Below are positions 13,632-26,045 of a stretch of DNA of 64,000 bases, piece after piece. The DNA is from Stercorarius parasiticus (taxonomy: Eukaryota > Chordata > Aves > Charadriiformes > Stercorariidae), in NCBI GenBank assembly GCA_013396915.1, contig VWZL01000812.1:62001-126000 (forward strand), in the 5' to 3' direction. Position numbers and translations under genes: made by a program. Each line of letters opens with the position of its first letter. The stretch's first letter is position 1. The notes beneath the pieces are model-generated. The model was not told where the DNA came from. It saw only the letters and a list, made by a program, of their open reading frames with translations, and searched no databases.

Positions 13632-14135
13632 AAGGAATCACAATATAATTCAGTATTATATTATGATTCGGTTTGGAAGGGACCTCAGGATGACTTTAGT
13701 CCAGAGTTCTTTCTGTTCAGAGCAGGATCATCTCTGATGTCAAACCGCAGCTCAGGGCTTTATCCAGTTGGGTCACGAAAGCCTCCAAGGACAAGGAAAG
13801 ATTGAAGCAGCCTGTTCCTCTGCCTGATTGTTCACACAGGGAATTTTTTTTTTTCTGTCTGTATCTCTCTTCTATCAGTCTAGCTTCATTTTATCTTGTT
13901 CTACTACTATGCACCACTGTGAAGAGGCTAACTCTGATTTCTCAATATCGTCCCCATAGACTTTAGGGGCAGATATTCACTTCTTCTGAAGCTGTCTCTT
14001 CTCCAGGCTGGATCAAGCTCAACTCCCTCAGCAACTCCTCACAGAGCAAGTGCTTCAGTATCGCATCATGGTGGCCCTCTGCCAAGCTCACTCCAGTTTA
14101 TCAATGTCTGCCTGGTATTGGGGGCCCAAAATTAT
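13632..14135 (-). mobile_element. Old CR1 LINE 3' fragment
   Basis: The plus strand reads as the reverse complement of a CR1 3' end. Near 13,672 it has the TTTGGAAGGGACCTC block, then the C-terminal ORF2 and 3'UTR region, including a block around 13,990-14,050 that corresponds to the conserved 'CTCCAGGCT...' segment of other copies here. A poly-T run at 13,843-13,854 interrupts it. The copy is highly diverged and 5'-truncated near 14,135. The 3' tail repeats are degenerate (GAATCACAATATAATTC-like). No open frame survives. It is clearly older than the copies at 26,046 and 46,244. Confidence 0.75.
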
Positions 14136-17100
14136 AAAAAAAAAATATATTACTCATATTGTATTATTCATGCTATTCTTACTACACCTGTGGAAAGGGA
14201 AATATGTGGCTTTTTATGAATGTCTCAATGTATCTTCCTAGAATCAGAAGAGTAGTCCAAAGAGCAGAGCTAGAACAATCTCCGTTCATTATATTACTTA
14301 TTTTATATACTTTTGCTGCTTACTGTACAAAACTTTCTACAGAATGGGCCTTAGACACCTCAGAAGAGATCCACATTGTGTATTAAATATCAATAATGAT
14401 TATGTCTTTTGTTCTTAAACTCACAATTTTATGAAAATTAGTGATATCAACTTTGGCTTCAAATATGCAAAGTTCAGATCAGGATCATTACAAAGCTCGA
14501 ATATTTCCAAAGCAGTTTTGAGTAAACTCATTGACAATGCACAATTTTACATCTGAGTCATAAAATCATAGAATTATTTAGAATAATTTAGAATTATAAG
14601 CAGTTTATTGTACAACTGAAAAAATATAGTTTCAATTAACAGATAAGTCAGCGAGTGGACAGAAAGTTTTGTGACAGAAAATTCATGTAAATGCTACTAT
14701 ATATTAAGTGTGGCCTTCAAAATGATTGAAATGTAATGTAGTGACAGAATGCATCTAATAGTTTATTTCAAGGTTATAATTAAATTAAAATACGCGTTCA
14801 AACTCTTGTCCTTAAGAGATTCATTCAACTTTGTATCCAGTTTTTCCCACTCATTCAGCTCAATACTGGAACTGTGGAATAACCAAGGAATGTTTCAGTC
14901 ATATTTATATACACATATATATATGTGGTTTTAAGTATTGATACATATAAATAAAAGGAGGAAGAATCCAAGCGATATTCTAAAAATAGTAATCTAGCTT
15001 GAAATTCCAAAGATAAATCAGAAATATTTTATTTGCATCAGTATTGCTGTATTAGAATTCTGAATAAAATTCTTATTTTCTGTATATGTTGTATCCTTTG
15101 TTATTTTCATGTTAATTAATTTCCAAGCTTAAATGCCTGACAGAATGTTTTACTGTGTTTAATATTTCCACTATGTGTTGTTCAAAGAAGCAACAGCTCA
15201 GTCTTACTGTGTTGAACAATATTCCTAGGAAATATAAAATATAGAATCTTAGGATATACTAATCAGGAAAATTACATTTTTCCTAAGGTATCCAACACTG
15301 GTCTGTCACTTTGGCCAAGCAGTGGAAACATCTAGAAAGGATATATAAAGTAATCATGTTTTCTCCCCACTAAAATTAACTGGAGGAGGGGCGCATGAGC
15401 TCAGAAGACAATCTTTCTGTGTCATAAGAATAATGGAAAAGCATTTCTAAAGGGCTCAGAAAGAATAAAGCACAGACTATTAACACTAGAAATTTTTCCA
15501 TGAGTAAACAAGTCTTTAGCAAGGCTGTGCAGGAGAAAGGGAGATAAAATAGCTCAGCAAAGACAGCTGAAGAGCATAAGAAAGAGTTCACTGTAAAAGT
15601 ACACCGCATTTTCAGCTAACATAAACTAACATAGTACCAAAGACTTTGATGGGCCTGTATTCATTGATTTATTCTACCTGAGAAAGCAATCCAGAAAGAG
15701 AATTGCTATATAAGCAATGTTACATTTTCTTTTTACTTACAGGAAGAGGTAGATTGTCATTTATTGCCAGCCAAAGAACAAGTAGAACACTCAGACTTGA
15801 AAAAAACAAATGTATTTCTCCTCTTAGTCCTTTAAAACAAACAAAATCCCCTACCTCTCTTAGCGTAGAACACTATAAAAGTGTATTCGGATGTGTGACC
15901 AGTAAAAAAAGTGAAGAATTAATTTTATGGGAAAAAGTTTGTCTGCTTAATTAAACCATGGCTTTATGGTAGTAACCCATCAGCAGCAGTTGCAAATTAT
16001 CAGTGTTCTGCCTTTTTTGTTCCCAAATTTGTTTATTCCTGAGAAAAGATTACCATCCCTGTTCAATTTCATTTCTGTGTCACCTTACCACAACCTACAT
16101 TTCCTGAAATGATCCACTGAAATAAATGAAAAGATGTTGTGTGTTTTACTCTTAAAATGGCTTGTCTCACTCGTCTGGTTTAGAGCAAGGCCACACAGCT
16201 GAATCAGCACACCTGAGGGTGTCATAAAATCTTGCAAAGGATGGAGAGGAAAATATCTTAAATTAGATCCTCCTCCAGTGGAACAGTAATGGAGAATGGA
16301 AGCCACTAACAGTAAGAAATTGGACCATGTCACAAATTCCACGTCTTTTACAGCTGTAAGAAAGCAATCAAATTCCTCTGCACATATCACCTCCCCAGCT
16401 GAGTCAGCCTGTATATCCTGGAGGTAGAAAGCAATATAAAGAAGCAGAATCTTCAATGCTTTTTGATATGAATTGTTTATAGGATCACCAATCTTGAGTA
16501 TATCCTGGGGTCTCAGTTCTTGGAGTGATCATACAGCTCCTGTTCAGACTTTATTCCCGGATCACAGAAATGTAATTCTGATACACTATAGCAGTAAAGT
16601 TTTCCTACTTAGAAGAAGCCATAGATTTTCAAAATCATACCAAACCCACTGGAAAGATTGTGTCTAATTGCACACACTGTATAAGTTTGTTTGTGTCCCT
16701 GTCACGTACCTAATGGAAGTAGTTAGACCTTTTTGAAAGATTGAACTACTACTACCCTACGTTAGTGGAAGAAGAAATTCTGTAATCTATGCACATAATC
16801 AGTAATACAGCTGAAAGATATATCTCTATGTATATAATGTGCTTCAGGCAATATTTAAACATCTTTTTCAGTCATTTCCTACAATATAGTTATCACAGTG
16901 AAAATATATTACCTGTAGCATATATATATCTTTGGACATTGCACTCATTCTTTCAAGATAAAGAGGGAGGATAGCCCTTAACAGTTTAAAACAGCTTGCC
17001 AAAATATCACCTAAAGCAGTGAGATTCAAATCTAATTATACTTTTGACAGCCTTTAGAACAAATGAAAATTGTCCCAAGCATGTAGACAAGTACAAGATA

Positions 17101-17560
17101 AGAAAGGAGAGCTGTCCTCAAGTGGTTAGTAGCTAGACTCATGAATTTGTTTCAGATTAGATATCAGCTTTGAAAATGCTCACACCATATTTTTAAGCCA
17201 TTTAGACAACCCATAAAATGAATTTTTGAAACTAAAATAAGACACAGTTTCATAAAAAGCATGTCATGACTTTTTCAAATGATGATGTGTTAAAGCAAAT
17301 CCTACAGACATACAGTTTTGTATTGTGCCCTAAGCTTACACTCAAGAACCACTGGCACCGCTGTCAGACAACTTTTACCTGGTACATAAACAGCAAAACT
17401 GCAACTGAGGCTTTTCAGACGAGAAAGTTCTATCAGCCAATTATTTTGCTAGCTTTCCACGCTGTTTAGCGATTCTTAGGAGGCCTTACAGCTCATCTGC
17501 TGTAAACAAAAATCCAAGTCACTTACAAAAAGTGGATCTTAGCTTTCATTCATCAGTCAT
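14136..17560. other. AT-rich unique sequence, nothing recognised
   Basis: No gene, RNA or classified repeat is recognised. A small imperfect direct repeat of a TAGAATTATTTA-like word is at about 14,569-14,600. A 123-codon open frame on the minus strand (16,085-16,456) matches no family I know and lies within chance expectation for this base composition. Confidence 0.55.
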
Positions 17561-19105
17561 CACAGAATCACAGAATGGTTGATGTTGGAAGGGACCTCTG
17601 GAAGTCATCTGGTCCAACTCTCCTGGTCAAGCAAGTCCACCTAGAGCCACTTGCCTAGAACCATGTCCAAATGGCTTTTGTACGTCTCGAAGGGTGAAGA
17701 CTCCACAACCTCCCTAAGAAATCTATGCCAGTGCTCAGTTGCCTTCACAGTGAAAAGGAGTTTCCCTGATTTTCATGTGGACTGTCCTTATGTTTCAGTT
17801 GTGCCCACATTCCTCTTGTCCTGTCACTGAGCACCACTGAGAAGAGTCTAGTTTCATCTTCTTTGCACTCTCCCTTCAGGTATTTATATTGATAATATTC
17901 ACCCTGAGCCTTCTATTCTCTGGGCTGAACAGTCCCAGCTCTCTCAGCCTTTCCTTGTATGAGAGATGCTACAATTCCTTGATCATCTTCGTGGCCCTTC
18001 ACTGGTATGTTCTTGTCCCTCTTGTCCCAGGGAGGCCAGAACTGGACACAGTACTCCAGGTGTAGCCTCACCAGTGCTGAGTAGCAGGCAAGGATTCCCT
18101 CCCTTGACCTGCTGGTAACACTTTGCATAATACAGCCCAGGATACCATTCACCTTTGCCACAAGGCTACTTTACTGGCTAATATTTAACTTGGTGTCCAC
18201 CAGGATCCACAGGTCCTTTTTTGTTGAGCTGCTTTCCTTCTGTGTGGCCCCCAGTATGTACTGCTGCATGGGGTTGCTCCTTGCTAGGAGCAGGACTTTG
18301 TACTTCTTGTTGAACTTCATAAGGTTCCTTTCAGCCCATTTCTCCAGCCTGCCGAGGTCCCTCTGAATGACAGCATTACCCTTTGTTGTATCACCCACTC
18401 TTCCCAGTTTTGTGTCATTAGCAAACTTGTTGATGCTACACTCAGCCCCATACATTAACTTCTCTATGAAGGTCTTATAGAAGACAGCATTGAAAGCCTT
18501 ACCAAAGTCTAAGCAGAGAATATCCATTTCTCTCCATTTGTCTACCAAGCCAATCAGTTCATTATAGAAGTTTATTAAGTTGGTCAAGCATGACTTCCTC
18601 CTTTGGGAATCCATACTGATGAATCCTCATGATTTTCTTGTCTTTCATGTGCCTGTAAATGTTTTCCAGGATTAGCTGCTCTATGACATTCCCAGGGATT
18701 GAGATGAGGCTGATTGACTTGTAGTTCTTTGAGTCCTCCTTCATGCCCTTTCTGCAGATTGGAATTACCATTGGTGTTTTTTTCCTGAAGTCTTCAGGTA
18801 CTTCTCCCAGTCACCATGATGAAGGATTATTGAGAGTGGCCTCACAATGAAATCAGCCAGCTCCTTCAGCACTTGTGGGGGCATTCCATCAGGGTCCATG
18901 GATTTATGTGTGTCCAGTTTTCTGAAGAATTCCCTGACCTGATTGTCTTCCATCAAGGGTATGTCTTCTTTGCTCTAGCCTTTCCCCCTGGTTCCTGGGA
19001 CCTGGGATTCCTGAAAGTTAATCTTGCTAGTAAAAACTGAGGCAAAGAAGTGATTCAGTACTTCATAATTCAGGACTTTCTGGTCATAACCAGGAACAGT
19101 TAAAT
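17561..19105 (-). mobile_element. CR1 LINE, 5'-truncated, about 1.5 kb
   Basis: The 3' end is at the low coordinate: two CACAGAAT tail units at 17,561, then TGGAAGGGACCTCTGG and GTCATCTGGTCCAACTC. Reading on the minus strand from 19,105 down, the copy covers the reverse transcriptase N-terminal part through the ORF2 C-terminus and the short 3'UTR. It is broken into several frames. Relative to the sibling at 56,053 it lacks about 165 bp inside the RT near 18,455, between the IEKL and GAEC motifs. The 5' boundary is a truncation and is approximate. No clear target-site duplication was found, which is common for CR1. Confidence 0.92.
17913..18956 (-). pseudogene. CR1 ORF2 (reverse transcriptase) remnant
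   Basis: CR1 ORF2 encodes an endonuclease plus reverse transcriptase used for target-primed retrotransposition. Here four successive minus-strand frames (18,956-18,765; 18,771-18,562; 18,614-18,171; 18,161-17,913) carry the RT part. The first has 'MDPDGMPPQVLKELAD'. The second has 'SISLISIPGNVIEQL' and 'QYGFPKEE'. The third has a motif-A-like 'LDFGKAFN' and then 'KFANDTKLG', where the CR1 catalytic FADD has become FAND. The IEKL to GAEC junction in the third frame marks an internal deletion of about 165 bp relative to the copy at 56,053. Frameshifts and the lost catalytic aspartate mean it is non-functional. Confidence 0.9.
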
Positions 19106-19292
19106 GGTGACTTCAGGTCACCTTTAAATAAAAATAAAAAAGAAAATTAAAAAAAAATTGCCTTTAAATAGCTAGAGAGAAGTGGCTATGGCCATATAAA
19201 ATTAACCAAACCCCAAATAATTATACATTGAAAAAGCCTGAGTAAATGTTTTAGCTATTTTTTTAGTATTTTACTGACTACTCATTTATAAA

Positions 19293-19883
19293 TGTCATGA
19301 CTTAACGCCAGCCATCAACTAGGACCATGGAGCTGCTCACTCACTCCCACGAGGTGGGACGGGGGAGAGAATCAGAAGAGTAAAAGTGAGGAAAAACTCG
19401 TGGGTTGAGATAAAGACAGTTTAATAGGTAGAGTAAATGCTGTCACGCAAGCAAAGAAAAACAAGGAATTCATTCACTGCCTCCCATCAGCAGGCAGGTG
19501 TTCAGTCATCTCCAGGAAAGCTGGGCTCCAGGGCTCCAACACACTTAATGGTTACTTGGGAAGACAACCGTCATAACTCTGAACATCTCCCCCTTCCTTC
19601 TACTTCCCCCAGCTTTATATACTGAGCATGATGTCACATGGTATGAGATATACCTTTGGTCAGTTGGCATCAGCTGTCCCAGCTGTGTCTCCTCCCAACT
19701 CTTTGTGCATCCCCAGCCTGTTCACTGGTGGGGCGATGCGAGGAGCGGAAAAGGCTTTGGCTGCTTTGCAACAATCAAAAACTTTAGTGCACTACCAGCA
19801 CTATTCTCATTCCAAATCCAAAGCACAGTGCTACACCAGCTGCTAGCAAGGAAGTCAACCTCATCCCAGTTGAAATCATGACA
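19293..19883 (-). mobile_element. Solo LTR of an avian endogenous retrovirus
   Basis: The ends are the exact inverted repeat TGTCATGA / TCATGACA. Flanking 5-bp sequences are ATAAA (left) and ATAAG (right), a probable target-site duplication with one change. On the minus strand a TATATAAAG box lies at 19,613-19,621 and an ATTAAA polyadenylation-like signal at 19,420-19,425, followed by a CTTTATCTCAACCCACGAG block, so the LTR points left. No primer-binding site or gag/pol follows on either side, so it is solo. The pattern (GGGTTGAGATAAAG, TATATACTGAGCATGATGTCAC) is one I recognise from LTRs widespread in birds. The exact family name would need a repeat-library search. Confidence 0.88.
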
Positions 19884-19958
19884 ATAAGGAACAAATTTTC
19901 CTTCTTCATTTTCATGGTTCCTACAAACCCTGTTTGCAAGCATTATTTAAAATCACAT

Positions 19959-19987
19959 CAAAAAAACAAACAAACAAACAAACAAAT
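19959..19987. repeat. (AAAC)n microsatellite
   Basis: About five to six CAAA units are visible directly, starting from an A-run. It lies about 75 bp beyond the right end of the solo LTR. Confidence 0.85.
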
Positions 19988-22900
19988 TAAAAGTTTTCTA
20001 TGTTTTTCTTGAAAGCAATTTTCCCTTACGAAATAGTACAAGTTTTGTTTTGGTAACTTACATGATTTAAGAATCTGCCTAGTTATTTTCAAGTTTGAAG
20101 GATCACAGCTTTCAAACATTTACTGGAGGGTTCCTTCAAGCTTTTGCTTCCATTTCTACATCATCACCTAATCTTCTCTCTCCAGAAGAATATATCTTTT
20201 CAACTTTGAAGTTGCAAAATCTTCTCACCTTCTCTGCTTGACTTAATTTACCTGTTAAGAAGAATAGTATGCCCCATAAATCATTTAGGACCCTGTAGTT
20301 CTACATGTACACCAAAACAAGAAGAGTGCAGAAAAAAGCATATCTTTTTTTCATGCTTCACACCTGTAAAACAGAATCAAGTTTTCTGACAACCTGAGAG
20401 GAAAATGGAAGGAAAAGATTTTTGAGAGGTGCTCAATTAAATATCATGCTACTTTCATTATTTTAGTTCCCATACACATTAAAAGGTTCCCAGAAAGCCT
20501 ATTGAGGTCAATAAAGAGTTTCTGTTACTGTTTGTAAAGCTGATTCCACGAAGAGGAGAAATTACTTACATGAGCGTAGTGTGTTCTCTTTAATCTTCTT
20601 TATTTAAAAAAAAAAGGGTGGAGTTGTAAACACTTTTGCTTTTAAACACAGTATAAACAAGTAACGATAGGCAGTTTCTTTCCTCAGAAATTCTTAACTG
20701 TGCTCATCTAGAAAGCCACAAATTCATAGAAATTTCTCTTTGTTTCTTTTGAGGATTAGACCCACGGCTGCTGAATACGTCAGCTTTATGTCAGCATTAA
20801 TTTGTCTTTGATGGATGATTACAGGACAGAAGTACCGTTCCGTTAACATTACAACTCAAAGAGTCACATCATGCTTTACGTTTATTTGTCATTTTCTCAA
20901 AAGAACAAATTATGTTAGTTCATTCCTCTCCTTTATCCCTCGCTTTCTGTTGCTGGAGATTTTATCTTCAAACTCATCACCCATAATTCTGTCTTCCTTT
21001 GCTTCCTTTTTTTCCTGTTTTTCAGTGGTGTTGATGAAACCCAGAAAGTCTGATTTTTGCCATCTAGCACTAATACCATAAAAGTTCATGAAAAACTGCT
21101 TATTTTTACAGCACCCAGGATTTCCAGATTACTTCCTGGTAAGTACTGGTGGGAGCCAGGATTGATGACCTTTTTTAATAATACAGTGTATATTCAGCCC
21201 AGAATTCTCAAGAAGAAATTTCTCCTATTTCAGAAACCCAGACATGGCAGCCATTTGTAAGTCTCTGTTTATAGGTGTATTACAAGGTTTTCAAATGTTA
21301 TCAAGGTTTTTGAAGTTATCAATTCAATTAATACAGTCAGTGAGAAAATTATTACTTCTTTGTTGGAATTTGCATCCAGAACCAAAATCTTGAAATGCAC
21401 AGAAAATATTTCAGTGGCCAATGGAAAGGGAGATATAGCAACTCAGCAGTGGGAAAATATGGAAAAATCTGCTTTTCACAAAGGTCTTGCTCTTGTTTCT
21501 GGTAGATAGATTCTGGATGAGGTATACATACCTTTTTTACATTTTTAAAGGTATTTTAATAGCTTTGAGAAGCATCTAATTCACTGTTGAATCCACCCAG
21601 ATCTAAGCAGGAAAATAATCTCTATATTTCAATTAATAATTCATGTATCATTTTGGAAACAGTATGTTCTGTAGTCTAAGTAAAGTCCCTAGAGCCCAGT
21701 ATACTTGTGTTATAGTCAGTCTGGTGTATCCACTGTGGTTGTATTTAGTATATTTGGAGATCAGCCTGTAGAGAAGCTGAGAAAACTCAGAAAGCTTAAA
21801 AAGTGAGTCAGCATTCAGATCATGCATCTCTGATTGTTTGTATTGTAGGCTGAGAAGACTAATTAGGATTGAGCCCTATGTGAGTAATGTGTGTTGATTA
21901 CTGTTAGCTGACCAGTGAGATGTGAAGGACAACCTAGAAGTTGGCAACCATGATTAAAACTGATAAGTTTGATTCCTGCAAAGAATAAAAACAGACTAGT
22001 TTGCTGTCTTCAGACAGATTTGTGCTGAAACTGATGTATAACATATGGGTTTCTATGAATAAATAAGTGGAAAGCATGGTGACCGTAATTATGGTTCAGT
22101 TATTTGATCGACTGTATATATCCTTCACACATACACACACACTCACACTGAGTATCCTTTCTGCTTGTTTCCTAAACTATTGACAGCATTTCTGAATGTG
22201 CCTTTATTAAAATCATCACTTTGAGGAAATTATAAATAGTCATTCTTTTGCTTCTTGTCAGACAACAAATGGGGTGAGAGAATTGGCTGGTTTTAGAGAT
22301 TTTTTAAAATAAAAATACCATTTTTCATAATTTACATATATTTTTTGGGGTCTGAAAACAAAAAAACTCACAGAGAGATATTTTATCTACAGGAAAGATG
22401 CAGTCAATGAAAAAGAGAAATTCCGAGTTTATCTGTGGGAGTTTGTGACCTGAGAAAATATGAGATTATGATTTAAGTAAGGAATATCTATAATTGCTTT
22501 CTTTCATGCACGTATTGAAATAGGTAAAGGAAAAAATATGTGGGAAATAGGATATGCAGATATTACTGTAGACTTTGTAGACAAATATGATGAATGATGG
22601 GAAAATTGCCTTAGGAGATTTACAATACTTAGTGGCCATTGTTAAAGGAAGTGAACTAGTCATACTGTAAGTTCAGAATTTTAAATAGTTTCTATGCTGT
22701 TTGGGGTATATGAATGGGAGCTTTTTAATTATAAGAAGTAAATTAATTTATTCATAAATAAAAAAAAAGACTGGACAGTGTTATTGTCTAATGAAGAACA
22801 ACCTAAAAGAATCTTATCTGTAGTAAAATTAATATTTCTAAATAATTCAGAAGAACAGAAAATCAAAAGCAAAGCCAATATGTATTTTCTATAATACTTT

Positions 22901-24141
22901 TAGTAGCCAACANTTTCTTTTCCTTGGCTAAGCTGATTGACGTTGTACTTTAGGAAAGAGAAGCAATGGATGCTTGTTTTCTGTTTTTAAAGACAGTTCA
23001 CTTGCATTTTAAAAAAGAAATGTCATTTTTCAAATGCTAAGTTCCTGAATTTGACATTTAATAACCAAATCTCTCTGAGTTCAGAGAAAAAATGGAGAAA
23101 TACTGTGAGATGTAAGTGCATATTATTACCATGATAAGACCTACCCCCACACTTTAAAATATTGTGCCTTTTGTAGATGAAAGCAGAATAACAAAGAAGA
23201 CGTAGCTGTTAATTTTATTCTGCTTTGAGGTGCAGATTACATCCCATGATGACTCAACAAGAATCGTGTAAACTAACAACTGGAGAGAGTGAAGCTTGAA
23301 AGTTACGTCCAGATTGTTAGCACAATGACAAATTAATCATAAATCATGCAAACAGCCAACTAGACAGCAGAAAAAATCACTAGTCTAAGTATTTTTGCAT
23401 CTCTTCTGGTAAGGAACCACTTCTGATGAAAAAGATGAGTCACATTCTCTCACTTTATCTTTCTCTAGAGTATATCAGAAGACACTAGCTTAAAAGAGAG
23501 AAAATTCTGGGTTGCTTAAGGACCCATTATTTATTGTCTACCTTGGGATCAGATTATTAGTTTATACCAATGTCCCTGATACACATGTCCAAGCACTGAT
23601 AACAGGAAACACAAATAGTATGGTTGGTAAAGATTTATCTTCTAGAATTAACCAAGATCAACAAGTCATAGGTTTTAAAACTAATTTATAAATGCTTAAT
23701 TTGCAAAGTGTATGTATGAATCATATAATCCACTGAAATTAGATATCTATAGCTCTGTGCAATTAAAGAATATGTCCCTTTCTACACCTGAACTACTGGT
23801 GACATGTTTATCACAGTATGTCTGAGTACATATCTACTTTGCTGTTTATCTCTATCTTTTCTATGGTATCTCCCACTAAAAGGAAGAGAGTTTGAAATAA
23901 ACTTGTGATTTGCTATTTGAAAACAATCCTCAAACTCTGAATATTGCCTCTTTTCCTTGGTAACATGAAAAATTCCTATGTTTTATCTTTAACACTGGAT
24001 TTGGATGTAGCAACTATTCTTAAACAGATACTGTTTTCGTTGTTGTAAACCGAGCATTTTGAAACACATGCCTTTTTGCTTCATTATAGGCCAAAAAGAA
24101 GCATTTTCAAATATTCCTAATTGATTTTGGAATTAAAGCTT

Positions 24142-24170
24142 CATTTTCTAAAAAAAATATTTAGAAAATG
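24142..24170. repeat. Perfect 11-bp inverted repeat (hairpin)
   Basis: The arms CATTTTCTAAA (24,142-24,152) and TTTAGAAAATG (24,160-24,170) are exact reverse complements with a 7-nt A/T loop. Confidence 0.75.
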
Positions 24171-26045
24171 CGCCCTTCAATAGTTTCAAAAGGGCAAGGA
24201 AGCCGTTTTCAAACAAACACACCAGCTTTTTTCTTTTTTTGGGGTGGTGGTGGTATAATTTTATTTTTTTATTTTATGTATTCAATCCTTTCTTCTTTTC
24301 ATTTTTTCTTCTGGATTACCTTCTGCAGAACATCTTTTCTTTTATACCATCTTCTGCTACTAACAATGTAAATAACACTAAGATTATTTAAGCAATGAAT
24401 AAGCAATATTCAGGATCTCATTTCTAAATGAACGTATTTACTTCTGTGAATCGGGCCAATTCATAGTTTAAGGCAAATGGTCCTGTTACTAAATCTTTTT
24501 CTCCTGAGATCTGTCCATTGGTATCTGACTACATTGAACACTACTGCTTGTGCTTTTTTGATAGATAAAAGATGTTTGTGTTAAGGAATAAATAGACCTG
24601 ACTCGCATCTGATCTAGACAAAAACAAGTTTTGAATCTTTGCATGAAGTGAAAATTACAAATTTTGATTGCCTAGAGTAACAACCTTTAATTCATAAAAA
24701 GAACACAAGTACGTCTTTTTTAACTCTAATTCCACATTTCTGTGACTGTAGTCAGAGAGGTCATTCAATTTAATTTTTTATATAAGATTCTTTAAGGGTC
24801 AAAGGAGAGGTCAGAATTTGTTATACTATACATCATTATTTCAGAGTAGTGCCTCCTCAGATATGCCTTATTTGACTCAGATGGTCATAATTTCTTAAGA
24901 TTAAACAATAATTGTTTCATGTATCTTTAACATACATTTTAGACTTTGGTTCAAAGTCAGGCTGATATATTACTGACAAGTAAAGAAAAAATATTTTTCT
25001 CACAATTCAGGTATTATTGTAGTTACTGTTAAATTACATTAACCAAGGTATTTGGATTTTATCTCTGTGGAAAGAGTATTTTTTTCATAATTCACATTCA
25101 TCTCACTAAAATATAGACCCATGAAGAACAAAGTTATTTCTGGTAAAAGTTGTAATCTTAAAATTCATGGCAGTCTATGTGACAAACCATATTTTAAACT
25201 TCTCAGAATAAGGATAATTCTACATTTAATAATGGATTCTATATTTCCTTTTATTTAATATAAAAATATGCACTAACATGGTTTCACTTTAATAAGCAAG
25301 GCATTAAGTGCTTACTGTAGTTATAAAATGGTTCATCTATACAGCACTTACTGAAGAGTATATAAAATGGAAATCATAATGAGGTATGTTTGTTATCAAT
25401 CCAGCAGTTAATCTTCCTACTGTGCTGAATTCAAGATATGATATCATTGATGAACCTGATTAAAATACTGATTGTGCATCAATAATAAAAGGACAAATTC
25501 ATTATAAGCTAATAATCTAACATCAAATATTAAATTTCATTATAATATTGATCAGAACATCCTTTATGTTATTTAAAGAAATCTCCTCTCCCTCAGAATA
25601 AAAAGTTACAAGAGATAACAGCTGGATGTTCTCTTACAGAGATAGTTCTTTTGACTTAGGAACATATTAAAGTATCTCAGTTACAATAGCAAGTTTTCCA
25701 TAGATGTTAGCTTTCTGTATGCCTTCTATATCTTTATCCAAAATACACTGTATGAAAATTTCAGAGCAGACTGTCAGATAATTACTTACAGAGACATTGG
25801 TGACATTCTGAATTACAGATTTCTGTGGATAAAAATTGTCTGGTGTAAATAGAAAAATAGAAAAAGATTATAAGGGGGGTCTAGTATGGTGAATTATAGT
25901 TTCGCTTTGTCAGGTGTATAAATAGAATGAGAAGAACTTTATTTGGTTTTAATCCTAGTTTTCACGCTACATGTGCTATAAAATCTTTAAAAATTATAAG
26001 ATTTTGTACCTATCTAAAGATGCATGTGGTTCACTATCTGCTTTA

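Larger units (their letters stand above)
19884..26045. other. AT-rich unique sequence, nothing recognised
   Basis: No gene or classified repeat is recognised. It includes an AAAC microsatellite at its left edge, a perfect hairpin at 24,142, and one ambiguous base at 22,913. A stretch around 23,190-23,390 has an ordered, non-repetitive look with homeodomain- and octamer-like words and is listed as a weak conserved-element candidate. Confidence 0.55.

Noticed and set aside
16085..16456. 123-codon open frame on the minus strand
   Set aside because: No recognisable domain, no splice or promoter context, and in 64 kb of AT-rich DNA several frames of this length are expected by chance.
20761..21060. 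Pyrimidine-rich tracts and an 88-codon frame suggesting an exon
   Set aside because: The frame is low-complexity (Ser/Phe-rich from TTC/TCT runs) with no matching domain.
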